Below, one piece after another: positions 18,355 to 26,862 of a stretch of DNA of 64,000 nt; the first letter of the stretch is position 1, and each line of letters starts with the position of its first letter. Under the pieces are notes generated by a model. The model saw only the letters and a program-made list of their open reading frames with translations, made no database searches and was not told where the DNA came from. The position numbers and the translations under genes are program-made. Source of the DNA: DATARH01 sp963746885 (GTDB taxonomy: Bacteria; Pseudomonadota; Alphaproteobacteria; ATCC43930; CGMCC-115725); assembly GCA_963746885.1 (NCBI GenBank), contig CAVVDM010000013.1:1-64000 (forward strand), in the 5' to 3' direction.

Positions 18355-19381
18355 GCACCACCTTCCGGATGCGGTGGTTGTTGGTGTCGCCGATATAGAT
18401 CGCGCCGTCGGGGCCGACGACGGCGCCGTGCGGCCGGTCGAGCCCGGCGGCGGTGGCGGGGCCGCCGTCGCCGTCGCCGCCCTGATGGCCGCCGGCGACG
18501 GCCGTGACGATGCCGGTGGCATGGTCGATGCGGCGGATCACGTGGTTTTCGGTGTCGACGATCAAGAGGCTGCCGTCGCGGTCGAGCGCCATCTCCTTCG
18601 GCGCGTCGAACACCGCGTCGCGCGCCGGGCCGCCGTCGCCGCCGTGGCCGCGCGCCCCGGTGCCGGCGATCGTTGCGATGACGCCGGTGCGCGGATCGAC
18701 CGCGCGCAGGCGGCTGCCCTGGCGCTCCAGGATGTAGACCGTGCCGTCGGCGGCGAGCTTGACTGCGCGGGCGCCGAACACGCCGGCCGCGCGGGCCGGG
18801 CCGCCGTCGCCGCTGTCCTCGGCCGCGCCGGTGCCGGCGAAGGTCGCGATTGTTCCCGCGGCGAGATCGACGATGCGCACCCGGTGGTCGACCACATCGG
18901 CGATGTAGAGGTGCCGCTCGGCGGCGTCCAAGGCAAGGCCGTTGGGTTCCGCGAGCCCGGCTCGCGACGCCGGGCCGCCGTCGCCGCCGTACGCCGCCTC
19001 GCCGGTGCCGGCGAGCGTCGTGATGATGCCCGAGGCGGCGTCGATGCGGCGCACCCGGCGGTTGAGCCGGTCGGCGGTATAGACATTGCCGGCGCGATCG
19101 ACCACGACGCCGTAAGGCTCGTTGAGCGAGGCCGCGGTCGCCGACCCGCCGTCGCCCGAATATCCCTTGTCGCCATTGCCCGCGATCGTGCCGATGGTCC
19201 CGGTGCGCGCATCGACCCGGCGGATCCGGTTGTTGAAGGTGTCGGCAAAGATGAGATTGCCGGCGGCGTCGAAGGCGAGGTCGAACGGCCCGTTGAGCAA
19301 TGCCGCCGTCGCCGGCCCGCCATCGCCGGCGAACCCCTTCTCGCCGGTCCCGACCGCGGTCGTGATGATCCAATCTGGCAT
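18344..19381 (-). CDS. NHL-repeat beta-propeller protein
   Basis: 345 residues, intact, built of six similar repeats of about 56 residues. Each has GDGG(P/S)A near its start, then a Leu/Pro turn, a hydrophobic strand with Asp-Ala/Arg-Gly-Asn, then RRxD and a final TIAGTG. Six repeats predict a complete six-bladed propeller. No signal peptide is visible at MPDWIITTAVGTGEKG. NHL propellers bind ligands or partner proteins, and some related SMP-30-type proteins hydrolyse lactones. The next gene overlaps its end and encodes an exported Cys-containing protein. Confidence 0.85.
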   Translation of the reverse strand: MPDWIITTAVGTGEKGFAGDGGPATAALLNGPFDLAFDAAGNLIFADTFNNRIRRVDARTGTIGTIAGNGDKGYSGDGGSATAASLNEPYGVVVDRAGNVYTADRLNRRVRRIDAASGIITTLAGTGEAAYGGDGGPASRAGLAEPNGLALDAAERHLYIADVVDHRVRIVDLAAGTIATFAGTGAAEDSGDGGPARAAGVFGARAVKLAADGTVYILERQGSRLRAVDPRTGVIATIAGTGARGHGGDGGPARDAVFDAPKEMALDRDGSLLIVDTENHVIRRIDHATGIVTAVAGGHQGGDGDGGPATAAGLDRPHGAVVGPDGAIYIGDTNNHRIRKVVRAG

Positions 19382-19512
19382 GAGCCGATGTCCTCCCCGC
19401 CCCGAAGATAGGACCTTCTCCGGCGAATTTCACCACGAAGACGCTGCGCTTGCGCCGGGCCGGGCGGTCGGGCCAAATGCCGGCCATGCTGGCCCCACAT
19501 CGGAGGACGGAT

Positions 19513-19971
19513 ATGAGCGACAGCAGCAAGAAGCCGCGGCTCGTCGGCATCAACCATGTCGCAATCGAGGTCGGCGACATCGACGCGGCGCTCGAATGGT
19601 ATGGGCGGATCTTCGAGTTCGCGCTGCGCGCGAAGGGCGAGCGCAACGCCTTCATCGATTTGGGCGACCAGTTCATCAACCTGACGCGGGTGCCGGATTA
19701 CCGGCAGGACGGGGTCGAGCGCCGTCATATCGGCTTCGTCGTCGACGACCGCTCGTCGGTCAAGGCGCGCGCCGAGGCTGCCGGCGCGACGATGGTCGAG
19801 GGGCCGTTCCTCGATTTTCTCGATCCGTGGGGCAATCGCATCGAGGTCATCGAGTATGCCAACATCCAGTTCACCAAGGCGCCCCATGTGATGCGCGGCA
19901 TGGGGCTGGCGCTCGACAAGAACGCCAACGCGAAAAAGGAACTCGCCGACAAGGGGATGGCAGCGGAATGA
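19513..19971 (+). CDS. VOC (glyoxalase/dioxygenase superfamily) protein
   Basis: 152 residues, intact. The ATG at 19513 follows a consensus CGGAGGA site. The vicinal-oxygen-chelate fold is shown by GINHVAIEVGDIDAALEWY (metal His in NHVA) and the second half ERRHIGFVVDD...FLDPWGNRIEVIEYANIQ, with the metal Glu in NRIEVIEY. It overlaps the next LLM gene by ATGA, so both products are probably made together for one pathway. The reaction (isomerase, lyase or ring cleavage) is not predictable. Confidence 0.85.
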   Translation: MSDSSKKPRLVGINHVAIEVGDIDAALEWYGRIFEFALRAKGERNAFIDLGDQFINLTRVPDYRQDGVERRHIGFVVDDRSSVKARAEAAGATMVEGPFLDFLDPWGNRIEVIEYANIQFTKAPHVMRGMGLALDKNANAKKELADKGMAAE

Positions 19972-21001
19972 GTGGCGAACAGAACAAGATGCAGCTCAGC
20001 CTGATCGTCCGCGGCCAGCACCCGCCGGGCGATGCCGCCGCCCATCTCGCCGACGATCTCGAACTGGTGCGGCGCGCCGACCGGCTCGGCTTCGACGGCA
20101 TCGTCAAGGGCTCGCATTACAGCGCCCACCCGTTCCAATCGGTGCAGCAGATCCCGTTTCTCGCCTATGCCGCGGCGATCGCGCCCCGGCTGCGCCTGAT
20201 TCTGCGGCCTCGTGCTGCTGCCGCTGCACAAGCCGCTCGACCTCGCCGAGCAGCTTGCCACGCTCGACATATTGTCGGGCGGCAAACTGGTGTTCGGCTG
20301 CGGCATCGGCTACCGCGATGTCGAGTTCAAGGCGTTCGGCGTGCCGCGCGCCGGCCTCGGCAAGCGCTTCGAGGAGAGCCTCGACGCCATCAAGCGGCTG
20401 TGGACCGAGGATTTCGTCGTCGATGAAGGGCTCGCATTTCGAGCTCGACGGCGCCACCTGCACCGTGAAGCCGGTGCAGAAGCCGACCCCGCCGATCTGG
20501 ATCGGCGCCAATGCCGATGTCGCGATCCGCCGCGCCGCGCGCATCGGCGATTGCTGGTACATCAACCCGCACAGCACACTGGCGACGATCGAGCGCCAGA
20601 TGGACCTTTACAAGCGCACGCTCGACGAATTGGGGAAGCCGTTCCCCGCCGAGGTGCCGATGCGCCGCGAGGTGTTTGTCGCGCCGACCCGCGCCGAGGC
20701 GATCCGCCGCGCCCAGCCTTATCTCGAGGAGAAATACAAGGCCTATCGCGAATGGGGGCAGGACAAGGTGATGCCCGCGGGCGACGATTTCGACCACGGC
20801 TTTGCCGAGCTCTTGGAAGACCGCTTCCTGCTGGGCTCGCCCGCCGAGGTCGCCGAGCAAATGGTCCGGCTCAACCGCCGGCTTGGGGTCAACCACATCG
20901 TCGCCTCGATCCATTGGCCGGGGATGCCCAACAGCCTGGCGCTCGACCAATTGCAGATCCTGGCGGAAGAGGTCATGCCGCTGGTCAGGCAGAGCGTCTG
21001 A
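19968..21001 (+). CDS. LLM-class flavin-dependent oxidoreductase (frame broken)
   Basis: Luciferase-like oxidoreductase of about 343 residues. The ATG at 19968 overlaps the VOC stop (ATGA). Segments are LVRRADRLGFDGIVKGSHYS, LDILSGGKLVFGCGIGYRD, KPVQKPTPPIWIGANADVA, RRAARIGDCWYINP and RLGVNHIVASIHWPGM. Two one-base insertions break the frame: a C near 20200 (CTGATT[C]TGCGGC) and a G near 20430 (GAAGG[G]CTCGCAT). The GWI/IGAN pattern is common to both F420- and FMN-dependent members. Substrate unknown. Confidence 0.78.
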
Positions 21002-21113
21002 CGGCTCTTTCGAATGGCTGCCCTCGCTGAAGCGAAGCAACCATAAGACCCGCGCGTTCCACGCCGCGGGTTGATATGATGACGTCAAAGCATCGTCTCG
21101 AAGGGAGAGCACC

Positions 21114-22253
21114 ATGGCCGACCATCTGATCTCATGCGACGACCATATGGATCTCAGCCAGTTGCCGGCCGATTTGTGGACGACCCGGCTGCCGGCGGAG
21201 ATGCGCGACCGGGCGCCGCATATCGAAGAGCGCGACGGCCAGGCCGTTTGGGTGTGCGACGGCAAGGTGTGGGGGCGCTGGGACGGCAAGCCGCCGGCGA
21301 CCGGCAATCAGCGCCCGGTCAAGCCGCTCTACAACGCCTTCGACCGCGCCGGCATCCACGACCAGAGCGCGCGCCGCCCGGCCAATATCGAGCTGCGGCT
21401 TGCCGACATGGACCGCGACGGCGTGCAGGCGCAGGTCATTTTCGGCCCGATCTTCCAGATCTCGACCGACGACCCGGTGCTGCGCGTCGCCTGCTACCGC
21501 GTCTACAACGACTGGCTGATGGAGTTCTGCGCCGCGGCGCCCGACCGGCTGCTCGGTGTCCCGATGCTGCCCGAGACGCCGCAGGCAGCGACCGAGGAAT
21601 TGCGCCGGCTCGTCGCGAAGGGCGGGGTGCGCCAGGTCACGCTGATGATCGCCAACATCAATCCGAAACTCGACGACCCGGGCTGGGAGAGCCTGTGGAG
21701 CGCGCTCGAAGAGACCGGCATCGTCCTCTCCTGGCACATCACCGTGTTCGGTCCCAATCCAAACAGCCGCGCCGCCGGCAAGGCGGCCAGCGTGTTCGAG
21801 AACACCAAGTTCTTCATGGCGAATTTCCTCGAACCGTTTGTCGATCTGTTCGCCTGGGGCATTCTGGAGCGCCACCCCAAGCTCAAGATCGTCGTGGCGG
21901 AAGGCGGCACCGGCTGGCTGCCGTGGCTCATGCAGGAACTCGATTATCGTCACTGGCGGCTGTGGGAGGCCAAGGATTTCTGGGCCGACAAGGGCGGCGC
22001 CCAGCTTGAGACCAAGCCGTCGGAACTGTTCAAGCGGCAGGTCTGGGCGACCTTCCAGGAGGATTATGCGACGATGGCGCTGATCCCGTTTTTCGGCGAA
22101 GGCCATCTCTTGTGGGCCTCGGACTATCCGCACCCGGACGGCGTGTGGCCGAACTCGCAGGCGACGGTCGAGCGCCAGATGAAGGATCTGCCGCCCGCGA
22201 TGCGCCGCAAGCTGACCCACGACAACGCCGCCGCCCTCTATGGCCTGGGATAG
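21114..22253 (+). CDS. Amidohydrolase family protein (ACMSD-like)
   Basis: Intact 379-residue metal-dependent amidohydrolase-2 family enzyme. The ATG at 21114 follows GGGAGAGCACC. The N-terminal metal site is DDHMD instead of the more usual HxH. Further landmarks are RLADMDRDGVQAQVIFGP, YNDWLMEFCAAAPDRLLG, the metal-ligand His in VLSWHITVFG, VVAEGGTGWLPWLMQELDYR and the C-terminal Asp/His site WASDYPHPDGVWPNS. Members decarboxylate or hydrolyse aromatic or cyclic acids. Its position after the VOC/LLM pair suggests a shared ring-degradation route, which is inference. Confidence 0.85.
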   Translation: MADHLISCDDHMDLSQLPADLWTTRLPAEMRDRAPHIEERDGQAVWVCDGKVWGRWDGKPPATGNQRPVKPLYNAFDRAGIHDQSARRPANIELRLADMDRDGVQAQVIFGPIFQISTDDPVLRVACYRVYNDWLMEFCAAAPDRLLGVPMLPETPQAATEELRRLVAKGGVRQVTLMIANINPKLDDPGWESLWSALEETGIVLSWHITVFGPNPNSRAAGKAASVFENTKFFMANFLEPFVDLFAWGILERHPKLKIVVAEGGTGWLPWLMQELDYRHWRLWEAKDFWADKGGAQLETKPSELFKRQVWATFQEDYATMALIPFFGEGHLLWASDYPHPDGVWPNSQATVERQMKDLPPAMRRKLTHDNAAALYGLG

Positions 22254-22326
22254 GCGGCGTCTGCGATGCCGAGGCGGGCATGATGACGGCCGGAGAACAT
22301 AGCTGACGGCAGGGCGGGAAGCGCAG

Positions 22327-22971
22327 ATGGCGGCGACGGCGGTCGAGGCGTGGGACGAGCGGTGGATAACGCCGGAGGGCCGCGCCGACTGGCTTGTGCC
22401 GCACCCGGCGGTGGCGGCGCTGGTGCCGATGCTGAAGACGCGCGGCGTGCAGCGCGTGCTCGACCTCGGTTGCGGCGTCGGCCGGCATGCGCTGCTCTTC
22501 GCCGAGCAGGGCTTTGCCGTCGAGGCGGTTGACGGTGCCGCCGCCGGCGTCGACTTTGCTCGCCGCTAGGCGGCCGCGCGCGGCCTCCGACTGGGCCTGC
22601 ACCACGCCGATGCCGACGCGCTGCCTTTCGCCGACGAGAGCTTCGACTATGTGCTGTCGTGGAACGTCATCTTTCACGGTACGATGGGCGATGTCGGCCG
22701 CCGCCTCGCCGAGATCTGGCGCGTCCTGAAGCCCGGCGGTCTCTACCAGGGCACGATGCTGTCGAAGCGGGACGCGCAATTCGGCCGCGGCCGGCCGGTC
22801 GCTCCCGACACCTTCATCCGCGGCAGCGACGCCAAGGCGCACCCGCACTATTATTGCGACCTGGCTGGCCTTGCCCCGCTCCTCGCCGGCTTCGAGCTGC
22901 TATCACTGACTCAGGAGGAGCAGCGCCGCCCAGGCTCGTGGCACTGGCATATCCTCGCCGAACGGCGGTGA
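22327..22971 (+). pseudogene. SAM-dependent methyltransferase interrupted by an in-frame TAG
   Basis: A class I methyltransferase of about 214 codons. Motif I is RVLDLGCGVGRHALLFAEQG, motif II the acidic VEAVDG, and downstream are ADALPFADESFDYVLSWNVI and EIWRVLKPGGLYQGTML. A TAG at 22567-22569 interrupts it between DFARR and AAARGLRLGL. Both sides are in the same frame, so unlike the other broken genes this needs a substitution (probably CAG to TAG), not an indel. The rest of the frame is clean, so the event is recent or a base-call error. The expressed N-terminal part alone could not be active. Confidence 0.75.
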
Positions 22972-22987
22972 ACACAGAGACGGCCCC

Positions 22988-23110
22988 GTCAGCGCACCGC
23001 CCGCCACCGCGCCGAGGGCCATCCTCAGCGCGATCCGCGATGCGCTCGCGCCGCTTGGCCTGACGCACATCGCCATGCCGGCCACTCCGGAGGGGGTTTC
23101 GCGCGCGATC
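22988..23110 (+). pseudogene. Remnant of a molybdopterin-dependent oxidase large subunit (C-terminus)
   Basis: About 40 codons without a start: PPATAPRAILSAIRDALAPL then GLTHIAMPATPEGVSRAI. This matches the C-terminal end of the CoxL / xanthine-dehydrogenase large-subunit family (pattern 'A(V/I)xNAI.DAL..LGV.HIDMP.TPE.VW.AI'). Nothing of the remaining 700 or more residues is present. It lies directly between the broken methyltransferase and the 3' end of the MFS gene, so it looks like a deletion or insertion scar. Confidence 0.5.
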
Positions 23111-23118
23111 AATCCGCT

Positions 23119-24348
23119 TCACGGAGGCGTGTTCAACCGGGGCACCTCGGTGTTGAGGGCTCCGCGGTTTTTCATCGGCGCGCCGGCGCGCAGCAGACTG
23201 ATGCCAACCCACAGAGCGGGAATAGTGCACACGGCCCAGCCGATCCGGTAACCACCGGTCAGGTGGAGCAGCAGTGCGAATGCGAGGGGACCCACAAGAG
23301 CGCCCACCTGACCGAACGACAGGACACCGCCGGTCATCCCGCCGACCTTGCCGGCGGGCGCGAGGCGGGCCGTCTCGGACAGCAGAATGCCGTGCCACGA
23401 CACCGCGGTGGCGCTGACCACGGCGCCCACCAGCCCGATCGCAGCCATGGGCCAGGCCGCGCTGAACAATCCCGTCACCGCGGCGCCGCCCGCCATGCCC
23501 AGCGCAAGCCCAGCCAGCACCAGACGGGGTGCAATGTGGAAACTGCCGAGCCAGCCCCACAGCACCCGGCACGGCATGGCGACGGCAACGGCGAGGGAGA
23601 ACAGGAATCCTGCCGCGGCCAGCGCATAACCGAGCGCAACCAGGTAGGTGACGAAATAGGCGATGAACACCGCTTGGACGCCATTGAAGGCAAAGCAGGC
23701 GAAGGACAGGGTGCGGAGGTCGGAAGTCTGCAGCACCGACGCAATGGTGGTGCGAAAATCCGACAGGTGGAAGCGCCGCGTGGGTACGCGGTCGTCGTCG
23801 AACCGCGACCGCAGCGGTTGCAGCATCGCCGCGCCCGCGACGCAAGCCGCCGCGGTCGCCAACACCGCGCCGTGCCATCCCAGCGCACCCGCCAACGCCG
23901 GCCCGAGAAAGCCGCAGATCAGCACACCGGCGGGAACGGCTGTCTGCTTCAGCGAAAACACCAGCGGCGCCAAATGGGGTGGCGACACCCGGCCAAGCAA
24001 TTGCGAGCTGGTCGGGGTCGAGATCGCCGCGCCGCCACCGCCGATGATCGCGGAGGCGCCAAATCCGAGCAGCGAGCCCTCGACGGCCACCCCCATGCCG
24101 CCGCCTAGAAGCACCAGCGCGATCTGGCTCATGCGCAGTGCACCGTAGCGCAGGATGAAGCTGCCGCATCCCATTTGCGCGATCAGCGAGGCTCCGGCGG
24201 AGACGCCGTAATAGACCCCAACCCAGGCAGGATCGGCGTGAAGCCCGGCAATCACCAGCGGCGCGATTACCGCCGGCAGGACCTTGCCGACCGACGCGAG
24301 GATCTGCTGCAGAAACATCGCGACCAGCGCGGTCAACAAGCGGGACAA
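23119..24348 (-). CDS. MFS transporter
   Basis: Intact, 409 residues, 12 predicted membrane helices. It starts at MSRLLTALVAMFLQQILASV (24348). Features are WVGVYYGVSAGASLIAQMGC, STPTSSQLLGRVSPPHLAPL (loop of the 4-5 region), SLKQTAVPAGVLICGFLGPA in helix 5 and the central cytosolic loop SRFDDDRVPTRRFHLSDFRT. The helix-5 motif SLKQTxVPxG is seen in a group of uncharacterised proteobacterial carriers close to CynX/NarK-like proteins. It follows the DUF3604 gene by 32 bases on the same strand and is probably its partner. Confidence 0.8.
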   Translation of the reverse strand: MSRLLTALVAMFLQQILASVGKVLPAVIAPLVIAGLHADPAWVGVYYGVSAGASLIAQMGCGSFILRYGALRMSQIALVLLGGGMGVAVEGSLLGFGASAIIGGGGAAISTPTSSQLLGRVSPPHLAPLVFSLKQTAVPAGVLICGFLGPALAGALGWHGAVLATAAACVAGAAMLQPLRSRFDDDRVPTRRFHLSDFRTTIASVLQTSDLRTLSFACFAFNGVQAVFIAYFVTYLVALGYALAAAGFLFSLAVAVAMPCRVLWGWLGSFHIAPRLVLAGLALGMAGGAAVTGLFSAAWPMAAIGLVGAVVSATAVSWHGILLSETARLAPAGKVGGMTGGVLSFGQVGALVGPLAFALLLHLTGGYRIGWAVCTIPALWVGISLLRAGAPMKNRGALNTEVPRLNTPP

Positions 24349-24380
24349 TATATCTGGACCTTTTTTGGCGGCGCCAAGAC

Positions 24381-26687
24381 TTAGCGAATGACGTAGATCG
24401 GACTCGACCAGGCCAGATGGCCATCCTCCTGCGTGAGGCAGACGTAGAGGGCGTTGTCGCCGGTTGTCTTGAGCCGTATGCGACGGGACAATTGCAGCCG
24501 CCGGTGCGGGTTTTCGTCCGGCAGGCGAAACACGCGGATGCGGCGTCCGATCCCGCCTGCCTCGAACGCGACATCCTCAAGGCCGATATCGGCGATCGCG
24601 ATCTCGCACTTGACCAGAGGCGTGTCGATCCGCAGCAATCCCGACCGAGGTTCGACCAGCCAGGCATCGAAGCCTCCGAAGCCGCCGGTGGTCAATGCGG
24701 CCCAGGCCAGCGTTGTCGGGCCGGTCTGCGCCAACTGCTTGTCGAGGTTCCACAAATTGATCGGGGCGATGCGCTCGAAGGCGTTGTCCTGCAGCGCGCA
24801 GCCGCCGTCCCAAATGGTCTGGCGGCCACGCCCGCGATATTCCGATCCCTCCCAGATCACGCGGATGCGCCGCCCTAGTGCGGCCTCGTCGTAGGGCCGC
24901 CAGGTCTCCAGCACGTCGAGACCGTTGCGGATCTCGAGGCGTTCTATCGGAGCCGAGGCCAGCGCTTCGACGCTGAACGCAACCTCAGCATCGTCAGACC
25001 GGAGAATATCGCCCATCATTGCGGTGCGAGCCGGCGCGCAGGTCGTCGGGCCGAGCTGGGGATCGTCGGCGTAGAGCTGGGCCTCGGCGTCAAACGCCGC
25101 CCGGACGTCGAGCAGCAGCCGACAACCCGTCGTCGCGTAGTGGTGACGTCGGCGCAGGGCAGCGAACAGCCCGGCCCGGGTCAACTCCCCCGCAAGCAGA
25201 CAGGACAGCCCGCCATAGGCCCCGAACAGCGAGGCGCCCGGATGGCTCGCGCCATGCCGCCCCTTGTGGCCGTCGGAGTTGGCAAGAATGCCGACGCGAT
25301 AACCCTGCTGCAGGGCATCATGCAGCAGCCATTCGAAAGTTCCCCAATCCGAATGCACCTCGACCGAGCGCTCGATCCGCGCGTCGTGCGCCATCTGGAT
25401 GTCGGCATAGCGGCCGCCGACATGGGCGAACACGACGCAATCCTCGCTCTTCAGCGCCTCGAACAGCTGCTCGGCGCTGTTGGCGTCGCTGGCGAGATCG
25501 GTCCGGTCCTCGACCAGCGCGTGCGAAGAGCGGTGGATCTGCCGTCCCTCGCGCATGAACAGCACGTTGCGATCACCGCCCAGACCGGTGTTGCCCGACC
25601 ATTCATAGCCCGGGAAGATGATGAACGACCCATCCTCATTGTAGGCATGGGTGAGTTCGTTCAGTTCGCGCCAAAACGCCGATGTGATCTGGAAGTCGTT
25701 CGCCTGATGGCTCATGCCGTCGAGGAACGCGCGGTCACGCGCGAACTCGATCAGCTCGCGTGCCGAGTTGGTGCCGATTGTCTCCTCAGACTGGCCGTGC
25801 AAGTCGCACCAGTAGGAGCGCAGCGGCAAGTCGGCGGCAACGCGCAACGGATTGCTGACGCAAAGCCGCGTGCCGGCGGCGTCGAACACCTCGATCAGCA
25901 GGTCGCCCGGCTCGTCGGCTGACAGGCCCTCGATCGACTTGGCGTGTTCGCCGCGCTCCATCGCGAACGTCTTAGGCAGGCCACGGATCGGCCGGTTCGC
26001 GCGCAGCGAGAAGCGGCCCGCGACCTGGTCGCTGGGGTTGCCCCACTTGTCCTCGCCCTTGAAGCCAAGGCGAAAGCTCTCGCCGCGTCGGCGCAGGGTC
26101 GGCAGGATCGCCTTCCAGCTCGCCGGCGGACCGGCGACGACCGCGATCGTCGGCTGGACCGGCAGCTCAACGTAATTGTAGGTCGCAAACGCGTCGACGA
26201 GGACGCGGAACTCGAAGGTCGGCTCGACAAAGGTCTGAACCCGCATGCCGGGGGATCCCTGGCGGCGATCGCCAAACCGCACGGTGATCGTGTCGCCCTC
26301 GCGCAGAAAACCGCGCATCACGCGGACCATCAGGGTCTTGTCCCACGGCCGGATGTTGAGCTTCGGATCGTAGAGCACGTCGAGCACCGCCCCGTTTGAT
26401 GCCTCGACCGTGGTGTAGTTCGCCGCCGTCGGGTCACTCCATTGCGGCCGCCCCATGTCGCTGGCAAATCGATGCACAATCTTTATCGACCCGGTATCAT
26501 CGATACCGAAATATCCAGCGGTATAGACCAGCGTGAATAACTGGAAGCTGCCCGCTTCGAACTTGCCGACCGGCGAAATCACGGCTGTGCCCATGTGCTC
26601 GGGCAGGTAGGTCGAATGCGGCACGTCGCGTCCCTCGATGGTTGTGTGCTGGATCGGGCTGTCGATCTCGCTGTGCTCCGCCAGCAT
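24381..26687 (-). CDS. DUF3604 family protein, PHP-like metal-dependent hydrolase
   Basis: Large intact protein (768 residues from the ATG at 26687; a TTG start at 26741 would add 18). Residues 1-300 are beta-rich with no known name. The metal-site core follows: YWCDLHGQSEETIGTN, FLDGMSHQANDFQI, FPGYEWSGNTGLGGDRNVLF, VFAHVGGRYAD, VEVHSDWGTFEWL and ILANSDGHKGRHG. The Asp/His pattern is like PHP-domain phosphoesterases, but the first HxH is HxQ. A C-terminal beta domain closes the protein. There is no signal peptide. It is grouped with an MFS carrier, and a flavin monooxygenase-like gene is divergent from it. Function unknown; hydrolysis of an ester or phosphoester is inference. Confidence 0.75.
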   Translation of the reverse strand: MLAEHSEIDSPIQHTTIEGRDVPHSTYLPEHMGTAVISPVGKFEAGSFQLFTLVYTAGYFGIDDTGSIKIVHRFASDMGRPQWSDPTAANYTTVEASNGAVLDVLYDPKLNIRPWDKTLMVRVMRGFLREGDTITVRFGDRRQGSPGMRVQTFVEPTFEFRVLVDAFATYNYVELPVQPTIAVVAGPPASWKAILPTLRRRGESFRLGFKGEDKWGNPSDQVAGRFSLRANRPIRGLPKTFAMERGEHAKSIEGLSADEPGDLLIEVFDAAGTRLCVSNPLRVAADLPLRSYWCDLHGQSEETIGTNSARELIEFARDRAFLDGMSHQANDFQITSAFWRELNELTHAYNEDGSFIIFPGYEWSGNTGLGGDRNVLFMREGRQIHRSSHALVEDRTDLASDANSAEQLFEALKSEDCVVFAHVGGRYADIQMAHDARIERSVEVHSDWGTFEWLLHDALQQGYRVGILANSDGHKGRHGASHPGASLFGAYGGLSCLLAGELTRAGLFAALRRRHHYATTGCRLLLDVRAAFDAEAQLYADDPQLGPTTCAPARTAMMGDILRSDDAEVAFSVEALASAPIERLEIRNGLDVLETWRPYDEAALGRRIRVIWEGSEYRGRGRQTIWDGGCALQDNAFERIAPINLWNLDKQLAQTGPTTLAWAALTTGGFGGFDAWLVEPRSGLLRIDTPLVKCEIAIADIGLEDVAFEAGGIGRRIRVFRLPDENPHRRLQLSRRIRLKTTGDNALYVCLTQEDGHLAWSSPIYVIR

Positions 26688-26862
26688 AGGGGAGAGTTTC
26701 GCCTTGCACGCTCGCAAATGTCGATGCAGAGCAGCAAGCAACCCCTGCGATCCTGCTCACCTGCGGCCGATCCGCCCTTTTGCAGCGGCGTCGAACCTGG
26801 AAGGACTTTTCCGGCTGGCGACGGCGTGCTAGGCGTAGCGGGCCACTTTGGGAATGAAGGTG

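Noticed and set aside
18344..19381. Repeating GC-rich units as a CRISPR or DNA satellite array
   Set aside because: The period is about 56 codons and conserved at protein level (NHL repeats); the DNA repeats are not identical.
22814..24667. A 617-codon minus-strand open frame across the methyltransferase tail and MFS gene
   Set aside because: It is in the wrong frame relative to the clear MFS protein and has no family motifs.
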